Part shown: positions 1-13,600 of the stretch, one piece after another | Layout: each line of letters begins with the position of its first letter | How positions within the stretch are numbered: position 1 is the stretch's first letter | Assembly: GCA_024362935.1 (NCBI GenBank) | Contig: JANCRA010000003.1 | Location: 39,803,291 to 39,867,290, forward strand | Origin: Setophaga petechia | Taxonomy: Eukaryota > Chordata > Aves > Passeriformes > Parulidae | Direction of reading: 5' to 3' | DNA: 64,000 bases | Program-made: the position numbers and the translations under genes | The notes under the pieces: generated by a model | Databases searched by the model: none | The model's input: the letters and a program-made list of their open reading frames with translations, nothing else | Told to the model about the DNA's origin: nothing

Positions 1-61
1 CACAGGAGCACAAAGCCTTCTCCACCACCTCTGTCACAGCCTCCAGCATCTGCTGGCAGAC
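1..61 (-). CDS. Possible minus-strand exon truncated by the window edge
   Basis: Read on the minus strand, a pyrimidine-rich stretch ends in TTGTGCAG at about 69-62, a reasonable splice acceptor. The 61 bases beyond it are open in two frames. One of them gives a helical-looking peptide with the segment QQMLEAVTEVVEKAL. I do not recognise a family, and no RAS motif is present. It could be a coding exon, a 5' UTR exon of a leftward gene, or chance. The exon, if real, continues past the left edge, so the other splice site cannot be seen. Confidence 0.2.
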
Positions 62-1139
62 CTGCACAATCAGCAAAAGCCAGGGGGGGTTTCCTTCCAG
101 AGCTTCCTTGGGAGTCCACAGCAATGACGACAAGCAGGATTTGGGTGGGCTCACAGCCAGCATCTGCAGGCCAAGTAAAGCTGAAAAGAAACCACAGAAA
201 TGCAAGACACCAAGCCTGTGTCAGATGTGGTTCCTCAACACTGGAGTTCAACAAGCTGATTCACAAATAAGAAAGCCCTTGAGAGCAGAAGAGTGCTTGA
301 AGTCCCTCTGATCATGCCTAAAGGTTAGATGTACCTACATCTTTGTAGAAACCCTCAACTTAACTCCAGTCCCTCGGACAGCCCTGGTACAGGCAATGAA
401 TAGATCCAGATCTGGCTTTAGTACTGCATTTGACATGGCTACAAAACTCCAAAGACCCTGCCCAACTTAGGTGTTCCTCTACACAGATCAATAAATGATG
501 GAGCAAAGAGCAACACTGGCCTCAGGTCCTCACTTGCAACAGGCACAACAGAGTGGGCAAACACTCCAGTCACACAAACCAGATTGGCTTGATTGAAAGA
601 GGTACAGATAGTAAGCAAACCAATCCCTGAGCTTCAGGGATGACATCTTGCTGTGGAAAAGAGTGTCAGAAAGCCTATGAAGTGAATAGAAAAAGAGATG
701 CAAGGGAACCTGGACACAACCCCCTAACTACAAACAGAAAGAAGAAAACTAAGTCTTTAGACCAAGAATGTCTTCAGTAGGAGATGTTGGCCAGAGACCA
801 ACGCCTGCATGCAATTGGTACCACCCTGGCAAGCACCTGGTGACCAGACACAGCTGACACTTGTAACATCCTGTCCTTATCACCAGATTTATCCTGAGAG
901 CACAGAAAGAGACCATGCAAAGCACAACCCAAAACATCTGCAACATGAGCTGCAGGAGTCACAGCTTGGGAAAAGTAAAACAGGGCAATGTGATCCTGCA
1001 GGTGCCCTTCTAAGCTGAAGCATCCTTTTGTCAGGCATGACAATGCAGTCTCCATCACAGATCAACCTCTGCATGGTAAAGTCCTCAGGCAAATCCCATG
1101 CAGCAGCAGGAAAAGCTCCTGGACATTTCAACAAAAGCA

Positions 1140-1237
1140 AACCAAACAGAAAAAACCCAGAAAAACCCCCAAAAAAAACCAAAACAAAAAGAAAATACCC
1201 AAAACAAAAAAAAAAAAAAACCAAACACACGAAGAAA
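1140..1237. repeat. A-rich simple repeat
   Basis: About 100 bases made almost entirely of A and C with a few G, including an uninterrupted run of about 15 A near 1206-1220. It creates long lysine/asparagine-rich and phenylalanine-rich shadow reading frames on the two strands, which are not genes. Confidence 0.85.
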
Positions 1238-4200
1238 AAAGGGACTTGTGGACTTTGAACTGTATTGCACTGTAATTCCTATGATATAACTTCATTAGGG
1301 CAATGTAAGCAATGGTTGGGCATCAATTACATCACTGGGAATTCTCCACTGCCCAAAACTTTCTTTTGCTCTTTTCAGTGGAAACCATCTCTGGTCCCAC
1401 AGCAGGGTGTCATCCTGCCAGATTATCTGAAATGCAAAAAAAGGAGGCCCCTACACCAGTTTTCTCTTTGGAAAATGTCTACCTCAGGTTATCCCTGCTG
1501 TCCACTTCTTAAGCCAGTGACTTCCTTAACACCTTGCAAAAATGAGATGCCAAAACTATAAACATCACTTGTTTTTACATCCATATATATGGCTTCCCAT
1601 CCTCTTTCCTGGTGTCCAGCCATCTTCCCCCAGCCCCTCAAGATTTTCTGGTGCTGCTGCTCAAGCACAGCTCTGCAACACCAGGGAAGCACACATTGCA
1701 GAGACATTCAGAAACACAGCAGCATTCACTGGATTAATTCTTGGAAGTTTATGAGGCTCATACAAACAGGTCTGTATCTGACCTGACAAAAAAAAACCAC
1801 AGAAGGCAAACTCAGAACTTCAAAGACAACTTCTCTTGACAGCCCTCAGCCATTATCTGCATGTAATATCGACACAGTGCAAGTATTTATAGCTTCCCAA
1901 AGGAAGTGAGAGGACAGCCCAAGCCAAGGAGTAAGAACCAGACAAGTGAGTCCCACAACTGAGATCTCACCTTGAAGGTTCACCCTAAGGAAAGGGCAAA
2001 AAGTAGAGTCCTTGCAATGATGCCACTAAAGCCAAGACCATCAACACTGGTTGAGGATCTCACTTGGTCTATTTTAATTTTCAACCTTAGCCCATTAGGA
2101 GCACTAATCCCTCTCTGCATCTTGAGACAGCAGCAAGGCAGATTGACATTACCTTTGAAAGCACAAATATGCCTTTGTTCAGCCAGGGAGGCACACAGAG
2201 TGCCTACAGAACAACTATAAAACTCAGCCATCATAAAGCAGAAGAAAGGAGGTGACAGAGTTGTTTCCTCCTTCCTGGAGATCTGGCTGCCATGAAGAAT
2301 TGCATATGGTGCTGGCACAGAGAACTTGCTCCTGGGATCAGCAGCTGAGTGTTTTCCCAGGACCCTCTGCTAAGAGGCTTTCCCATACCACTGGCTCCTA
2401 AGCATACACAGAGGCTCCCTAAGGAGTTTCTGCAACAGGGTGACAAAAATAAGTCTGCAGTGTCTGGGTTCATCCAGCCTTGTGTGGGTACAGGCATCTG
2501 TTAGACAATGCCTGGGGACGATGGCACAGGAACTCCAGCAGTGAAAATCACACTGACTCACAGTTCTTTGGCTTTGGTTGAACATATAATAAATAAATAA
2601 ACCAAAATCGGAACCTCCCTTCAGCCCACTGGGAAAAATCCAAGCATCTGCCTTCAATTCTCCAGTGCATAACAATACAACTTTATTATTACAAGTAAAA
2701 TTATTATATTTTCTATATGCTGTTCTATATGCTGTGTGTGTGAAAATCTGTTACATGGCCTACATCACTCTGCAAATCCCTGACTGCTGGGAGTATTTCA
2801 TGCTATGACCCTTTGCCATCAGCCCTCAGCATGAGTCCTGAGCTTTTATTCAGTTGGTCATCCGTGCCCTCACAAGCACCAGCAAAGACACAAGAACTGA
2901 AGCTCTGATACTTAAGCCATGATCCCTGGAAAGCGAGGTGAAAACTGGACTGAAAAGCTGATGCAACTACCTCCTGGGCTACAGCAAATACCACTAAAAG
3001 CAGCTCCAGTCAGGGCTGGGAGGACATAGAGATGGGATATGCACCAAGAGACCTAAGTTTGCTCATACTGGTGGCTGCATCATCCCTTTTCACACCCTCA
3101 GGCTTTTTTTGGTCTGCTACTATAAATACAGACTGTAAGAGCTAAGAAGGCACTGTTCAAGTAGTGGGAGCCTGGTCCTATGCGTGACCTGAGGTTCCTC
3201 TCCAATTCTGCTTGCCCACACCCACAAAATTTGCCCTTTGCTGACCATTCAAGATTGCAAGAATGTTTGAGTAATGCTAAGTGTCACAACGCTGCTCGGG
3301 TTTTGTTTCTTTCCCCAGTGGTTTGGAAAAAGCAAGAAATGGACAGGTAATGTAAACTGGCACTGTTAAAGATGATCCAGTCCAGTAAGATCATGTGAAC
3401 TTCCTGGCTCTTGTCATGACCCCATCTGTCTTGTGGGCTTTGAGCTGGATTAAAGAATTGTGCACAAGCTATGAAAATGATCCCCCTGAGGAAACAGTCA
3501 TTTGGAACAACTACAGAAAATCTTCACTTTTGGACAAGAACCACTTTCAGAGTTCTGGTGGTTTGGGCTTTGGCTTTTTTTCCTTAAAGGAGGAGAGAAC
3601 CACCACAGTATCTGCAGTAAGAGGCTCTGCTCTGTGGATCCATATCTCCTCAGATCCTTGGTATGACAAAATTATCTTTCCTTAGAAGAATAACTTGAGA
3701 GCTTAAACTTGAACTCTGAATTTTACACTCTTGTCAATATTGTGAGATCTCAAACATGATCATGTACCTTCAAAGGAGCCTGGCAGAGACAAGCCACCAG
3801 TTAAATTTTGAACAGGGGTGATGTGCTTATAAAGCTCCCTCTTCACTTAAGGGTAGTAGAGCTCACCATGTGTTGTTTTTCAGGGCTCCTAAGTAACACA
3901 CAGCAGTCTCTCACTCCTGTACATCATTCACACCTAGCTAGAAATACACTGCTGCTTGGTTTCCCCCTTAAAATCCTCTTATTTTCACAAAGCAACACCC
4001 TGAGGACCGTGTGTGTCCCTGCAATGAACCTTCAAGGCCACAGCATGGTGTAGTGGATACAGTTCCTACAAAGCATTCATTGTTCCCACACAGGAACTTC
4101 AACTGAAAAAATAAAATTAAATTAATTCATCAAGTGTTTGCAAAAAGATTTTTCTAAAAATGGAAAAATCCCACAGAAAACCACCATCTCACAGGCCAAA

Positions 4201-7200
4201 CCAGCCAACTTCAACCTGAAGCACCACTCAAGCAAAAAGACAAGCTGCCATGTTTTGTAATGTGAGCATAACAACACAAGATAAAAATTCCTATTCCAAC
4301 TGCAAAGAAAAAATAGATCTCAGAAGACTGAGAGTTTGTGAACTTAGCCTCACAATCCATCCTTAAAAACAGCAGAGCTTGTCTTGCTCTTAAATCAATT
4401 CCCTCCATCAAAGGCTGATTAGGCTCTAGGATTTACCATTATTGCCTTTCACCTGTAGACTTAAGATTAGGACAGAGAGGTTGAAGACCTGCATTGAAGG
4501 AAAATATATTGTAGGTTAATACTTCTTGCCCAAATGGAGAGCCATAACAAAACTGTTCCAAGTGGTGGTTGCCATTCCACAGGCTTCATTTTCCCTCACT
4601 TCCTCAGTTTTCATCAAACTCAGGACATACTATGTCAACTCCAACAGGAAAGCTGAATTAAGCTAACAGTCAAAACCCTGATCAGATATAAAAGTTTGTG
4701 TAGTTGGCCTTTTTTTCCTCCTTTTAAGTGGCTGCATGGTCACAAGACAACACCAGTGTGACTCGCCAAGGTCATTGTGAAACACACAGCCAATGGCCCA
4801 AGCTGAGTTTTATAGGGCAACCACTCCTCCACAGCACTTTAGGCAAGTGTTTCAGTTTTTATTCTGCAAGTCTACACTTTAAGCTAGTGTTTTATTCTTT
4901 ATTCTACAGCCTCAAAAGGAATTGTTACTTTTGCAGAGCACAAAACAAATGCAAGTTCAGAAAGTATTCTGAAAAACACAATGAACATGGATTTTATGAA
5001 GTTCACTCAAAGGTTTTCCACTGTACCTAAACACGAAGTGTGCTCTCTAGGTTTAAACTAGATATCTTCTTTTAAACCCACGGAGGCAATTTGTCCTCTA
5101 AAGTAGCCACTTTTCATCCAGTAGCTCAGAAGAGAACACACAAGATATCTCCATGAACTGTGTGGGTGCCTCACACAGCCCTGACAAGCACACTTCATAC
5201 AGCCCTCTTAAGATAAGGCTGCCATAGCTAAACGAGGCAGAGAAAAGGTATTTACTTGAAGCAGGTTCTTATTCCTTTGACAACATCCCATCGTGTGAAC
5301 TTTGCTGCTCTTGCATGGTCTGGAGCAAAGCAAGGACTCCCTCTCCCAGCCACCACCAAGTGAGTGTGGGAATGCAGTGGGAAAGAAGGATCCTGCCACT
5401 GGGCTGGGCTGGCATCCCCTGCAGCCAGACCAGGCTGGCAGGCTGGGCACCCACAGCACCACGTGCTGTCTTTCCCCAGCTTGCAGCAGCTGCAGCGCCA
5501 GCGGACAAAAGCTCCCACAACCTCTCCAAAGCTGAATTTGCAGCAACACGTCGCTCCTTAAGGAAAAAACCACAACATGCTCTTTTCAAAGTAGCCAGCT
5601 GGTGAAGAACAACAACACGGAGAGAGGAAAAAAAAAACCACAAACCTCTTAGCACCACTTCCCTTTCTTTCTCTCACACAGAGCTGAAAAGCTTATATTA
5701 ATTGCAAAGCATGAGAATCTGAACAAACACCCTCCTTGGGCAACCAGGGCCAACCCCAGGAAAATATTTGCATCTATGGGATGTGTAAGTTGTGCAACCA
5801 GCAAAATATCAAGACAGATAAGGCAGGGACCTTTCATTAGGATCTACAGAAACTTCCAACTCTGTATTGCTGACTTAGGCCAAGACAAGCTACTTTAGTT
5901 TTCTCTCCCTTGCTCTAGCTTTCACAGGGGAAATACCAGCCAAATTCACATCCAGTCTGAAGCCATTAGACAGTATTTGCAGAGCTGAATCAGAAACCAA
6001 AGCAGCCTTTGGTGGACTACGGGAGGGAAAAGGGTTTCCTGAGATGGGAGTTCTCTTCCCATCCCAAAACTAAAATCTTAAGGAAGTTCTTGGTGCAATA
6101 AGGTTGGGTCTACCATGGACACAAAAGGCAACTTGATGGTATTACACAATTTCCCACACCCAAGACTTGATATGGCCTTGTCTGCCTAGATTTAATTACA
6201 TATATATGTTATTAGGGAGTCAGGAAAATTAGTTAAAAAGTCATATAGTTACAAAACCTTTGTGAAAGGGATGGAAGAATCCTGGTTTCTCCCACCAGCT
6301 TTCAAAGACTTGTATGTGCACCTGTTCAACAAGGAGGGCAAACAGCTGAGTGATACTGCTGCAAACCTTCCAGAGACCTATAAAACATCTCCTGTTGACA
6401 AGGCAACCAGCATGCTGTCAGTGGCAAAAATTAACAAGTAAAAAGTTCTGTTTTGTCACAGTGCATCCAGCCAGCAGCAGGATACTGCCAGCAGAAGGCT
6501 GGCCCTAAGCACGTACCTAGGAATGCACAGGAGATGCAGGACCCGATGCCGTGCCAGGTGCCTCCCTGTTGGGACACTCTTCAAACACTGCTAGCTGTTT
6601 ACTGTACCAAAGGTCAGAGGGAAAGGACAGCAAGAAAAGTATCAGAGAAAAAACATATAGTAACTGCAAGCCCTGATATGCCTTCCTTACTGAATTAAAA
6701 ATCTCCTGTGAGTTTTCATACTTGCACCCTCTGTTTCCTAGAAGCATGAGATGAAAAGTACAAAAGTTTGTGGTGGACACATGTAGGCAGGAAAGACAGC
6801 AGGGAGACATCAAATGCACTGTGAAGTGAGGAAAATACACCATATAATGGAAAACAAGGTACTTTTTTGCCTTTTTCTGTAGCACAGTATGTGTATTTCC
6901 CACCTAGGACCAGTCAGAAATTTCACCCCAACAAACTTCCCACTATTGTACAGCTCAAAGTGACTGCAGTGCACACACCAGACAGACTCACCAGAGCACC
7001 ATTTAATGGGTGTCTGAAGTGATGGGAATTATAGCATGAGAATCCACAACAAACAAAACAGGGGTATAAAACTGACTCTTCAGGGCTGTAGCACTGAATC
7101 ATGCTGACAACACAGGCATGAGATGGAGGGTAAAGACTGGCATGGCACCACCCCCTACTGAGCAGGCTTGCAACCAGCTGTTGGCACAGGGACTCAGAGG

Positions 7201-10200
7201 CTGAGTTCAAGCTCTGTGGGCTCCTGCTGCAGACAGGTTTCTCCCTCCCAAAACACACAGCATACTGCATTTCTGCCACTGGGCTAATTCTTCCCCAGCA
7301 AAAGGCATGATGGAACAAGTGCTCCAAATCAAAGGGGAAACTCAGCTAGTCAAGAAATTCTCCCCAGGCTATGAGGCTTTATTCCTTTCAGTTGGCTCAA
7401 CTTCATTTTTCTAGTTTCTTCAAGAACAGCTCTAGGTCTCCTTCAACCTGCTCTCTGCAGACCATGCAGGGGTCTTCAGAGAAACCATAAAGGTTCAAGT
7501 CAAACAGGATACAATCTACAGAAACTTGCTCCATCATTCTCAAAGCCACAATATGGCATGTAGCAGTGCTTCAGTGTTAGGAAAATGGCTCTTTTTCCCC
7601 TAACAGAAAGAGTTTTACCCAGCAATCCTAGAACACCCAGACGTGCAACCCATTTTGAGGCACTGGAGGGCTCCTGCTGCTATCACCTGCTGGTTTGCAA
7701 TCTGAAGTCCCCATGCCATTGTTTCAGTTCTAGATACAGAGGTCTCATGTCTTCCCCCACTCCAACACAATACCTGTTTGGGCACATGCAGGAGGTCAGG
7801 AGCCCCTGAGAAGTACCCAGGTAATCCCTGACATATGTCTGCAGCTACTTGGCTGCAGTGTGAAAGGATGAATGAGAACAAAACTCTTCCATTCATACCT
7901 ACACTTTCTGCCTTCACTTGATGAAAGCATCCCTTGGTCCAGAGCTGGGGCAGGACTGGAGCTCTGTCCTATGAGCACTTCTGAGAGGTGTTCAACTCAG
8001 TCTTCCAGTTGCTGTCTGGATGGCATCCCTCTCCTCCACTCTTGGCCAGCAAGGAATCAAAGTGAAGGGTAGCTTCTTGACCAAAGGAAGATGAACATCC
8101 TTACCAGACCAGAGAGCCAGAGACAGACCACATTCAACAGTCTTACCTCCTTTGTGTGCTACCCCAGCATGCTCATGCAGCTAGACAAGGTGGGGCTCAA
8201 CTCACCTACAGCACAGATATGTCCACAGGAGCCCATCACCCAGAGCCTCTCTATCCTCAATGAGCAGAGACAGGCACTGTCTGTCTGATCTGTTTCAGGC
8301 ATCCACCTGCATTACCATGAGGTGGAAGTGCTCGATTCCTCTGCTGCCTGTATAGGGGGACTGAGGGGCTGGGATGTTAGATGCCAACATCTGGACAGGG
8401 GAATTGCACCCTGATGTTCCCCATCTTGCACATGACTGGTAAGCTTTTCAGAGAGAGAGTACCTTACCCTGCACCTAACATGAAAGCACTTCAGTCCCTA
8501 AGGCCTGAGGGTAACACTACACTTCAAGATGAGAGGTCCAAGACCTTAAGTGTTTACCATCAAAAAAACTTCACAATACCTTCCCTGTAATGATGTTCCA
8601 AGTGGATCCAAATAATTTTGGGTGATGGCTGAAGAGAAGGCAGAGTAGCAGGTCTCAGCCTGCCTCAGTGCTAGCAGGTGAAGAAAGGAGAACATCCCAG
8701 GCACCAAACACTTTGTGCTGTGAGAACCCAGAAAGCCTGCAAGGCTCACTTTGTGCCCATCAGGAGATGCAGCATGACAGGCAGGGAAGGATGAACACAT
8801 GCAGCAGGGCTAGGTCAAGGACAAGGACATGGGAGAGGACTGCCATTTCTTCTAGCAGAGAGACTTGGGATTTACAGGCCAGCCTTGAGGACTCTTCTCC
8901 TTTTCATGACTTCTGATATACAATCCTTTGGGGCAGGCAACACAGGAGCTTGATGCAGACAACTGCAAAATAATGAGTCCAGGGGAAGGAAGTCAAAGCA
9001 GATGGTACACACTAAATGGAGCTGTCATGCTGCTGGGCTGGCCAGGGGAGAGATGGAGGAGGTATTCTGAGATCTGTGAAGCCATCAGCCCTTGTGCTAC
9101 AGAAAACAACAAAATGAAGCTCAGACAGGGATTGTGACAGGGATTGTAGGCAGAATAACTTCCCTGATAACATGATGCATGGGGGGATAAGTTGCTACAA
9201 AGGGCCCTCAAATCAAATGAGGGAAAGAAGCAAGCATGGAAAAGACTGCACAGCATTCACCCATGGTGGGACTGAAGGATTCAGAAGAAAATGAGAAGTT
9301 TAATTCAGCTCCCTGAAAGTGTGACTTACTGTTGGCAAAGCTTTTTCTTTTACTCCAGCATTCAGTTGTACCAAGCTCAGAGGCTCCTACCTCAGATTTT
9401 AAACATTATCTCTTTGCATTCTAATCCAAACAGTATTTGCTCCCAATGCCCCAGGAGACCAAGCCATGCTGAGAAAGTGTGACTGCTGATTGTCCACCTC
9501 CTTGCAGCAGCTGCCAGTCACATCCTAGTTCCACAACACAACCCATTTGATTATTTTGATCTGTTCAGGTGGTAGTCTTTTTTCTCCTCCTCCGGGATTT
9601 CTTCTGTAATTGCTCTAAGCTGCAAATTGAATAAACTAATTCCAGGCACAGAGACTTTGAAACAAAGGAGATGAAAACCTGAACTGACCTGAGAGATGCT
9701 GCACTGCCCATCAGCCCAGCCACTGCAGTCAATAAGGTTCAACCAACTTCAGCTGAACCTGAACAAGACCTCACAACCCTGCTGCAATGCAATTGCAGGG
9801 CTTGCCAAAAAAAGCATGTACTTAGTAGCATGCTCTGAGAAAGCCCAGCCCTCTCCTAGGCACTCAGCTTTCCACCTCTTCACAAGGAGCACACTTCAGA
9901 TAAGCAACTCTATACATCTTTTTTTTTTTAACTGCACATCTTCCACTAAAACTCAGGAGGGCTTTCCTTAGCCTTCTCAAGAGCACCCTTGTTTTCCCTT
10001 TCCAAGGCAATTGCCTTGCTTTTTCTTTAAAACAGTAGAAATTTCAAGCCAGCTTTCACAGCTCAGTTTGCATCCAGGGATTGGTAACTACAAAATCCAA
10101 CTAGCTGCCCTGGGCCTGTATAAATCCCCAGCCAGGGACCTGTACCTTATGGGCTGTAATCCTCCCCCATTTCATCTCTAAAGCTGGCTAGTACCAGAGG

Positions 10201-10620
10201 CTCTTCCACAGAGAATCACCACCAAAACCTCCCTTGTTGCCGCAGCAAGGACTCAGAAACAACTGCCCTGTTTAGAATATCTGAACAGGCTACAGCCCCA
10301 TTAGAATCAAAGGAGGAAGACAAACCTAAATTCCAGGAATTACACCTCTGCATGGGCGGTTTCATCTCAGCAGCTTCCCTTTGCTCACCTCCTATCCTGA
10401 ACAGGTTTATCATCCACTCCATGGCTGCTCTGAATTACCCCAAAGGTGTGCGTATTTCAGCAACAAATTAAACTGTCACGATACATTCCTTTCTACACCG
10501 TTTTTTAAAACACATGAGCCCTGGCTGCCAGAGATTTGTTTTGGAAAGATTAGATTAGGTGCCTCGGAAACTGCTTTGTAAAAAAAAGTAAAGAGTTTTT
10601 GCTTCTTGAAGAAGTCCACC

Positions 10621-10638
10621 TTTTTTTTTTTTTTTTTT
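10621..10638. repeat. Poly-T tract
   Basis: An uninterrupted run of 18 T in otherwise ordinary AT-rich sequence. On the minus strand it is a poly-A run, but I see no retrocopy or SINE body next to it. Confidence 0.85.
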
Positions 10639-13600
10639 ACCCTCTGAGAAGTTTGTTTTATTTTTTAACCTCAAAAAATTGGTCAATTAACTACACCTTG
10701 TTTTTTAAATCTTTCCACAAAAAGTGCCTCAGTGCAGATGACCAATAGGGAGACTGCTCATTTTGGAATCATCTGATGCCAACACAAATTAAGATCCTAA
10801 AGCCCTCTGATTTTTAAAACAATCCCCATCCAGGAGCCTCCAGCATTTCTATTCAATTGACAAAATCTTCTTACTGTTTTACCAGGGGATATCTATCCAT
10901 TTCTTTGGACACAAGCCCCACTTTCAGCCTGGAAGACTGACATGCAAAGGACTGCCATCCCAGCCCTCCACTCACATCACTTCTAAGACCAGACACCTAA
11001 AATATTAAAATAACAGTCAAGACAGCCTTGGTTGAAATGATAAAAGGAAATAACCCCCACCTTATCAGGGTTCATTGTGATAAGAAAACACTTCTCTCAT
11101 CAGAAAATCAGCTTAGCAACATGTCAATAGCTGGGTGCTGAATCTTTTTACACTCCTCAGTTATCAAAGGAAATGGGAAGCTGACCTTGCAGTCAAAGTG
11201 CCAGAGTAGGACAACAATTTCTGTTCTCAGCTCTGCTCTAGGCTCCTTCTGTTAATGTGAATCTTCATTCCCCAGCTCCCAGCTTTAAAACAAGGGCTTG
11301 TAATAATGTGTCTCCTCTGCCTGCCCAGTGGGTGCCCCAGCTATAGGCACTCGTAGATGTTTGGCAATTTTCCATTTTCTAGCAGATATGAGGGGCGACC
11401 AAGCCTGGGCACTTCATAGATTGGAAAAGGGCGGCTGCTTGAGATGTACCCCAGAGAGGAAGAGGAACAGCAGAGGTATAAACTGGCGTCTACTCAACAC
11501 AGACTAATGTGTTCGTCCTAGAAGGAATGTGAAGTAGAGGACATCTTGTCCAGCCCCTGATAATCAGGTGCAGTAATTGTGGGATCAGATGATTATAATT
11601 TGCTCATGAATCAGAGATTTCCACCCTCATCCATCTACCTCTCTGGTCTGCCACAGACCTGGTGAGACCCTGTGCATGTCCCTATGCCTATGAGCCACAT
11701 CAGTACACAACCTCGTTTCTGTGGAAAAGCAGGGGCTGAAGCACTTTTCCAGGTCTAGATCTGACTCTCTCACACCTCTGTTTTCTACCTCCACCATGGT
11801 CATGGTACTAATTTCTTTCCAGTGGATATGTTTCGAGAATCAGTACCTCGATATTTGGAAATTATAGGGACCACCAGAATAGCTGCAGAGCCATCAGCTG
11901 CAACTGAGTAGCGCAGAATGGAGGAGATGCAGCTGTACTCTTAAGAGGAAAGAGAGCAGATCTGACTCTCTTAGACTTCAGTACAGCCACCACATACCCC
12001 AGGAGAACGATGAGGCAGAAAGTGAGGCAGGGATTTGTGTGCACCTCCACATCCATCAGCAGCTACGCTGACTGCCAGATGGGAGGTGACACCACCAACC
12101 AGCACAGCAATGTCCTCCCCCTGCCTAGCCCCCAGCACTTATCCTCACCCTGCCTCCCACATCAGTGGAGCAAGAAGCCAGCACATGCTTGTCAAAGCAG
12201 GTCAGGGAGCAGACCACTCGCCCAAGGCTGCCTGTGTGGAAAGTGGGACAAGCCCTCCAGAAAAAACCGACTGGCCTCTTACAATATCATGCAAATCAGG
12301 AAAAGGCCGGGAGATACAAGACTGGGAGAAACCTTGCATGACCAAGGTTATACTGTAAGGTTATGTATTCATCCTCTGCAAACAAGGGGGGAAGCAAGGG
12401 CTTGTGCATGCACACACCAGGCAGGAGGTACCTCCTGCTTTCACCAGCATTTACTACGTTTGCATTCTACAAAGAAGAATTGTGCTGTTCACAGCAGGAG
12501 TCTAGCAGAGTGGGACCAAAAAAGAGCCACTGCATCTACAGAGGTCCAAGGGGAGACAATGAAAAAAAATAACAGAATTAGCATACACACATGCCAGGAT
12601 CAGTCCCATACAAGAAACAGTGATGTTTTATTTACTTAACACAATCAATTACTCTTTTATCGATTTATCGTATCAACTAAAGCCTGGTTTCTCAAGCCTG
12701 GCCTTTTCCTGGAGAAGAAATTCGAGTCCCTCACATATCATTAAGCCCTGACATCCAATGCAAAGCCATCAGCAGACAAGGAGCATAGCTGCTACAATCA
12801 CTACAGAAACAGATGACCTAGTGCCACACCAGGAATACTGCTCTGGCTCATGAAGTGGCTATCTAGGGTGGGATGGAATCCATCATTTGAAGGCTCCAAA
12901 TTTATACATTCAAGCTTATTCTATACACATGGTTTGAAGCAGGCTGAATAGAGCTGGATGTAAGCCACAGAATTGCTGAAGATAGCACGGAGTGTCAGAG
13001 CGCTCAATGTGATCCTGGAGCAGGCTGACACGGTGGCTGCCTGTTACCCCAAAAATCTGCTGATGAACAGAGCTCACTTCTCAGCAAGCCTCTCAACAAG
13101 ATCCCAGCTTGCCTCAGGCACAAGCACTTGCTGGCCAGACTCTCTGGAGATTTTCCACTTCTGTGCCTTTCTCAGGGAATATGGCCCCATGCACTTCCAG
13201 CCAGCCATGGGCCAGCAGGAGAGCCAGTGCACATTCTGCAAAGCAGCAGACTCCACAAGGCCTTTTTCCACTGATCTCCCTGCTTCTCTCTCTGCAGAGC
13301 CTCACCCAGGGAGAACAGGGCAGCCTGGAGCAGCCCCCGCTGAGCACACCTGCATCCCTCATTTCACTCCTACTCCTTGGCTTTTTAGATCTTGCTCCTC
13401 TTCTCCCAGTAAGAGCACATCCTCTTCATTTCACAGGCCACAGCTTCTCCTTCGTGTCTGCTGTTCCCTCAAGGATGCTAAACAAGCAGAAGACATACAG
13501 GCATCTTCCCAGAGACATTGCGGCAATGTCTCTTTTTTGTATTCGTCAAGTTATTGCTCCCACACACACACATTTAAACTCAGCTCCACCAGCTCTCGAA

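Noticed and set aside
5208..5658. Several overlapping frames in a mildly GC-rich patch
   Set aside because: Few CpGs, no convincing exon boundaries and no recognisable protein. Taken as compositional.
11515..11570. CR1-like words (rightward of 11515, ...CATCTTGTCCAGCCCCTG...)
   Set aside because: Too short and diverged to call. The rest of the CR1 consensus does not follow.
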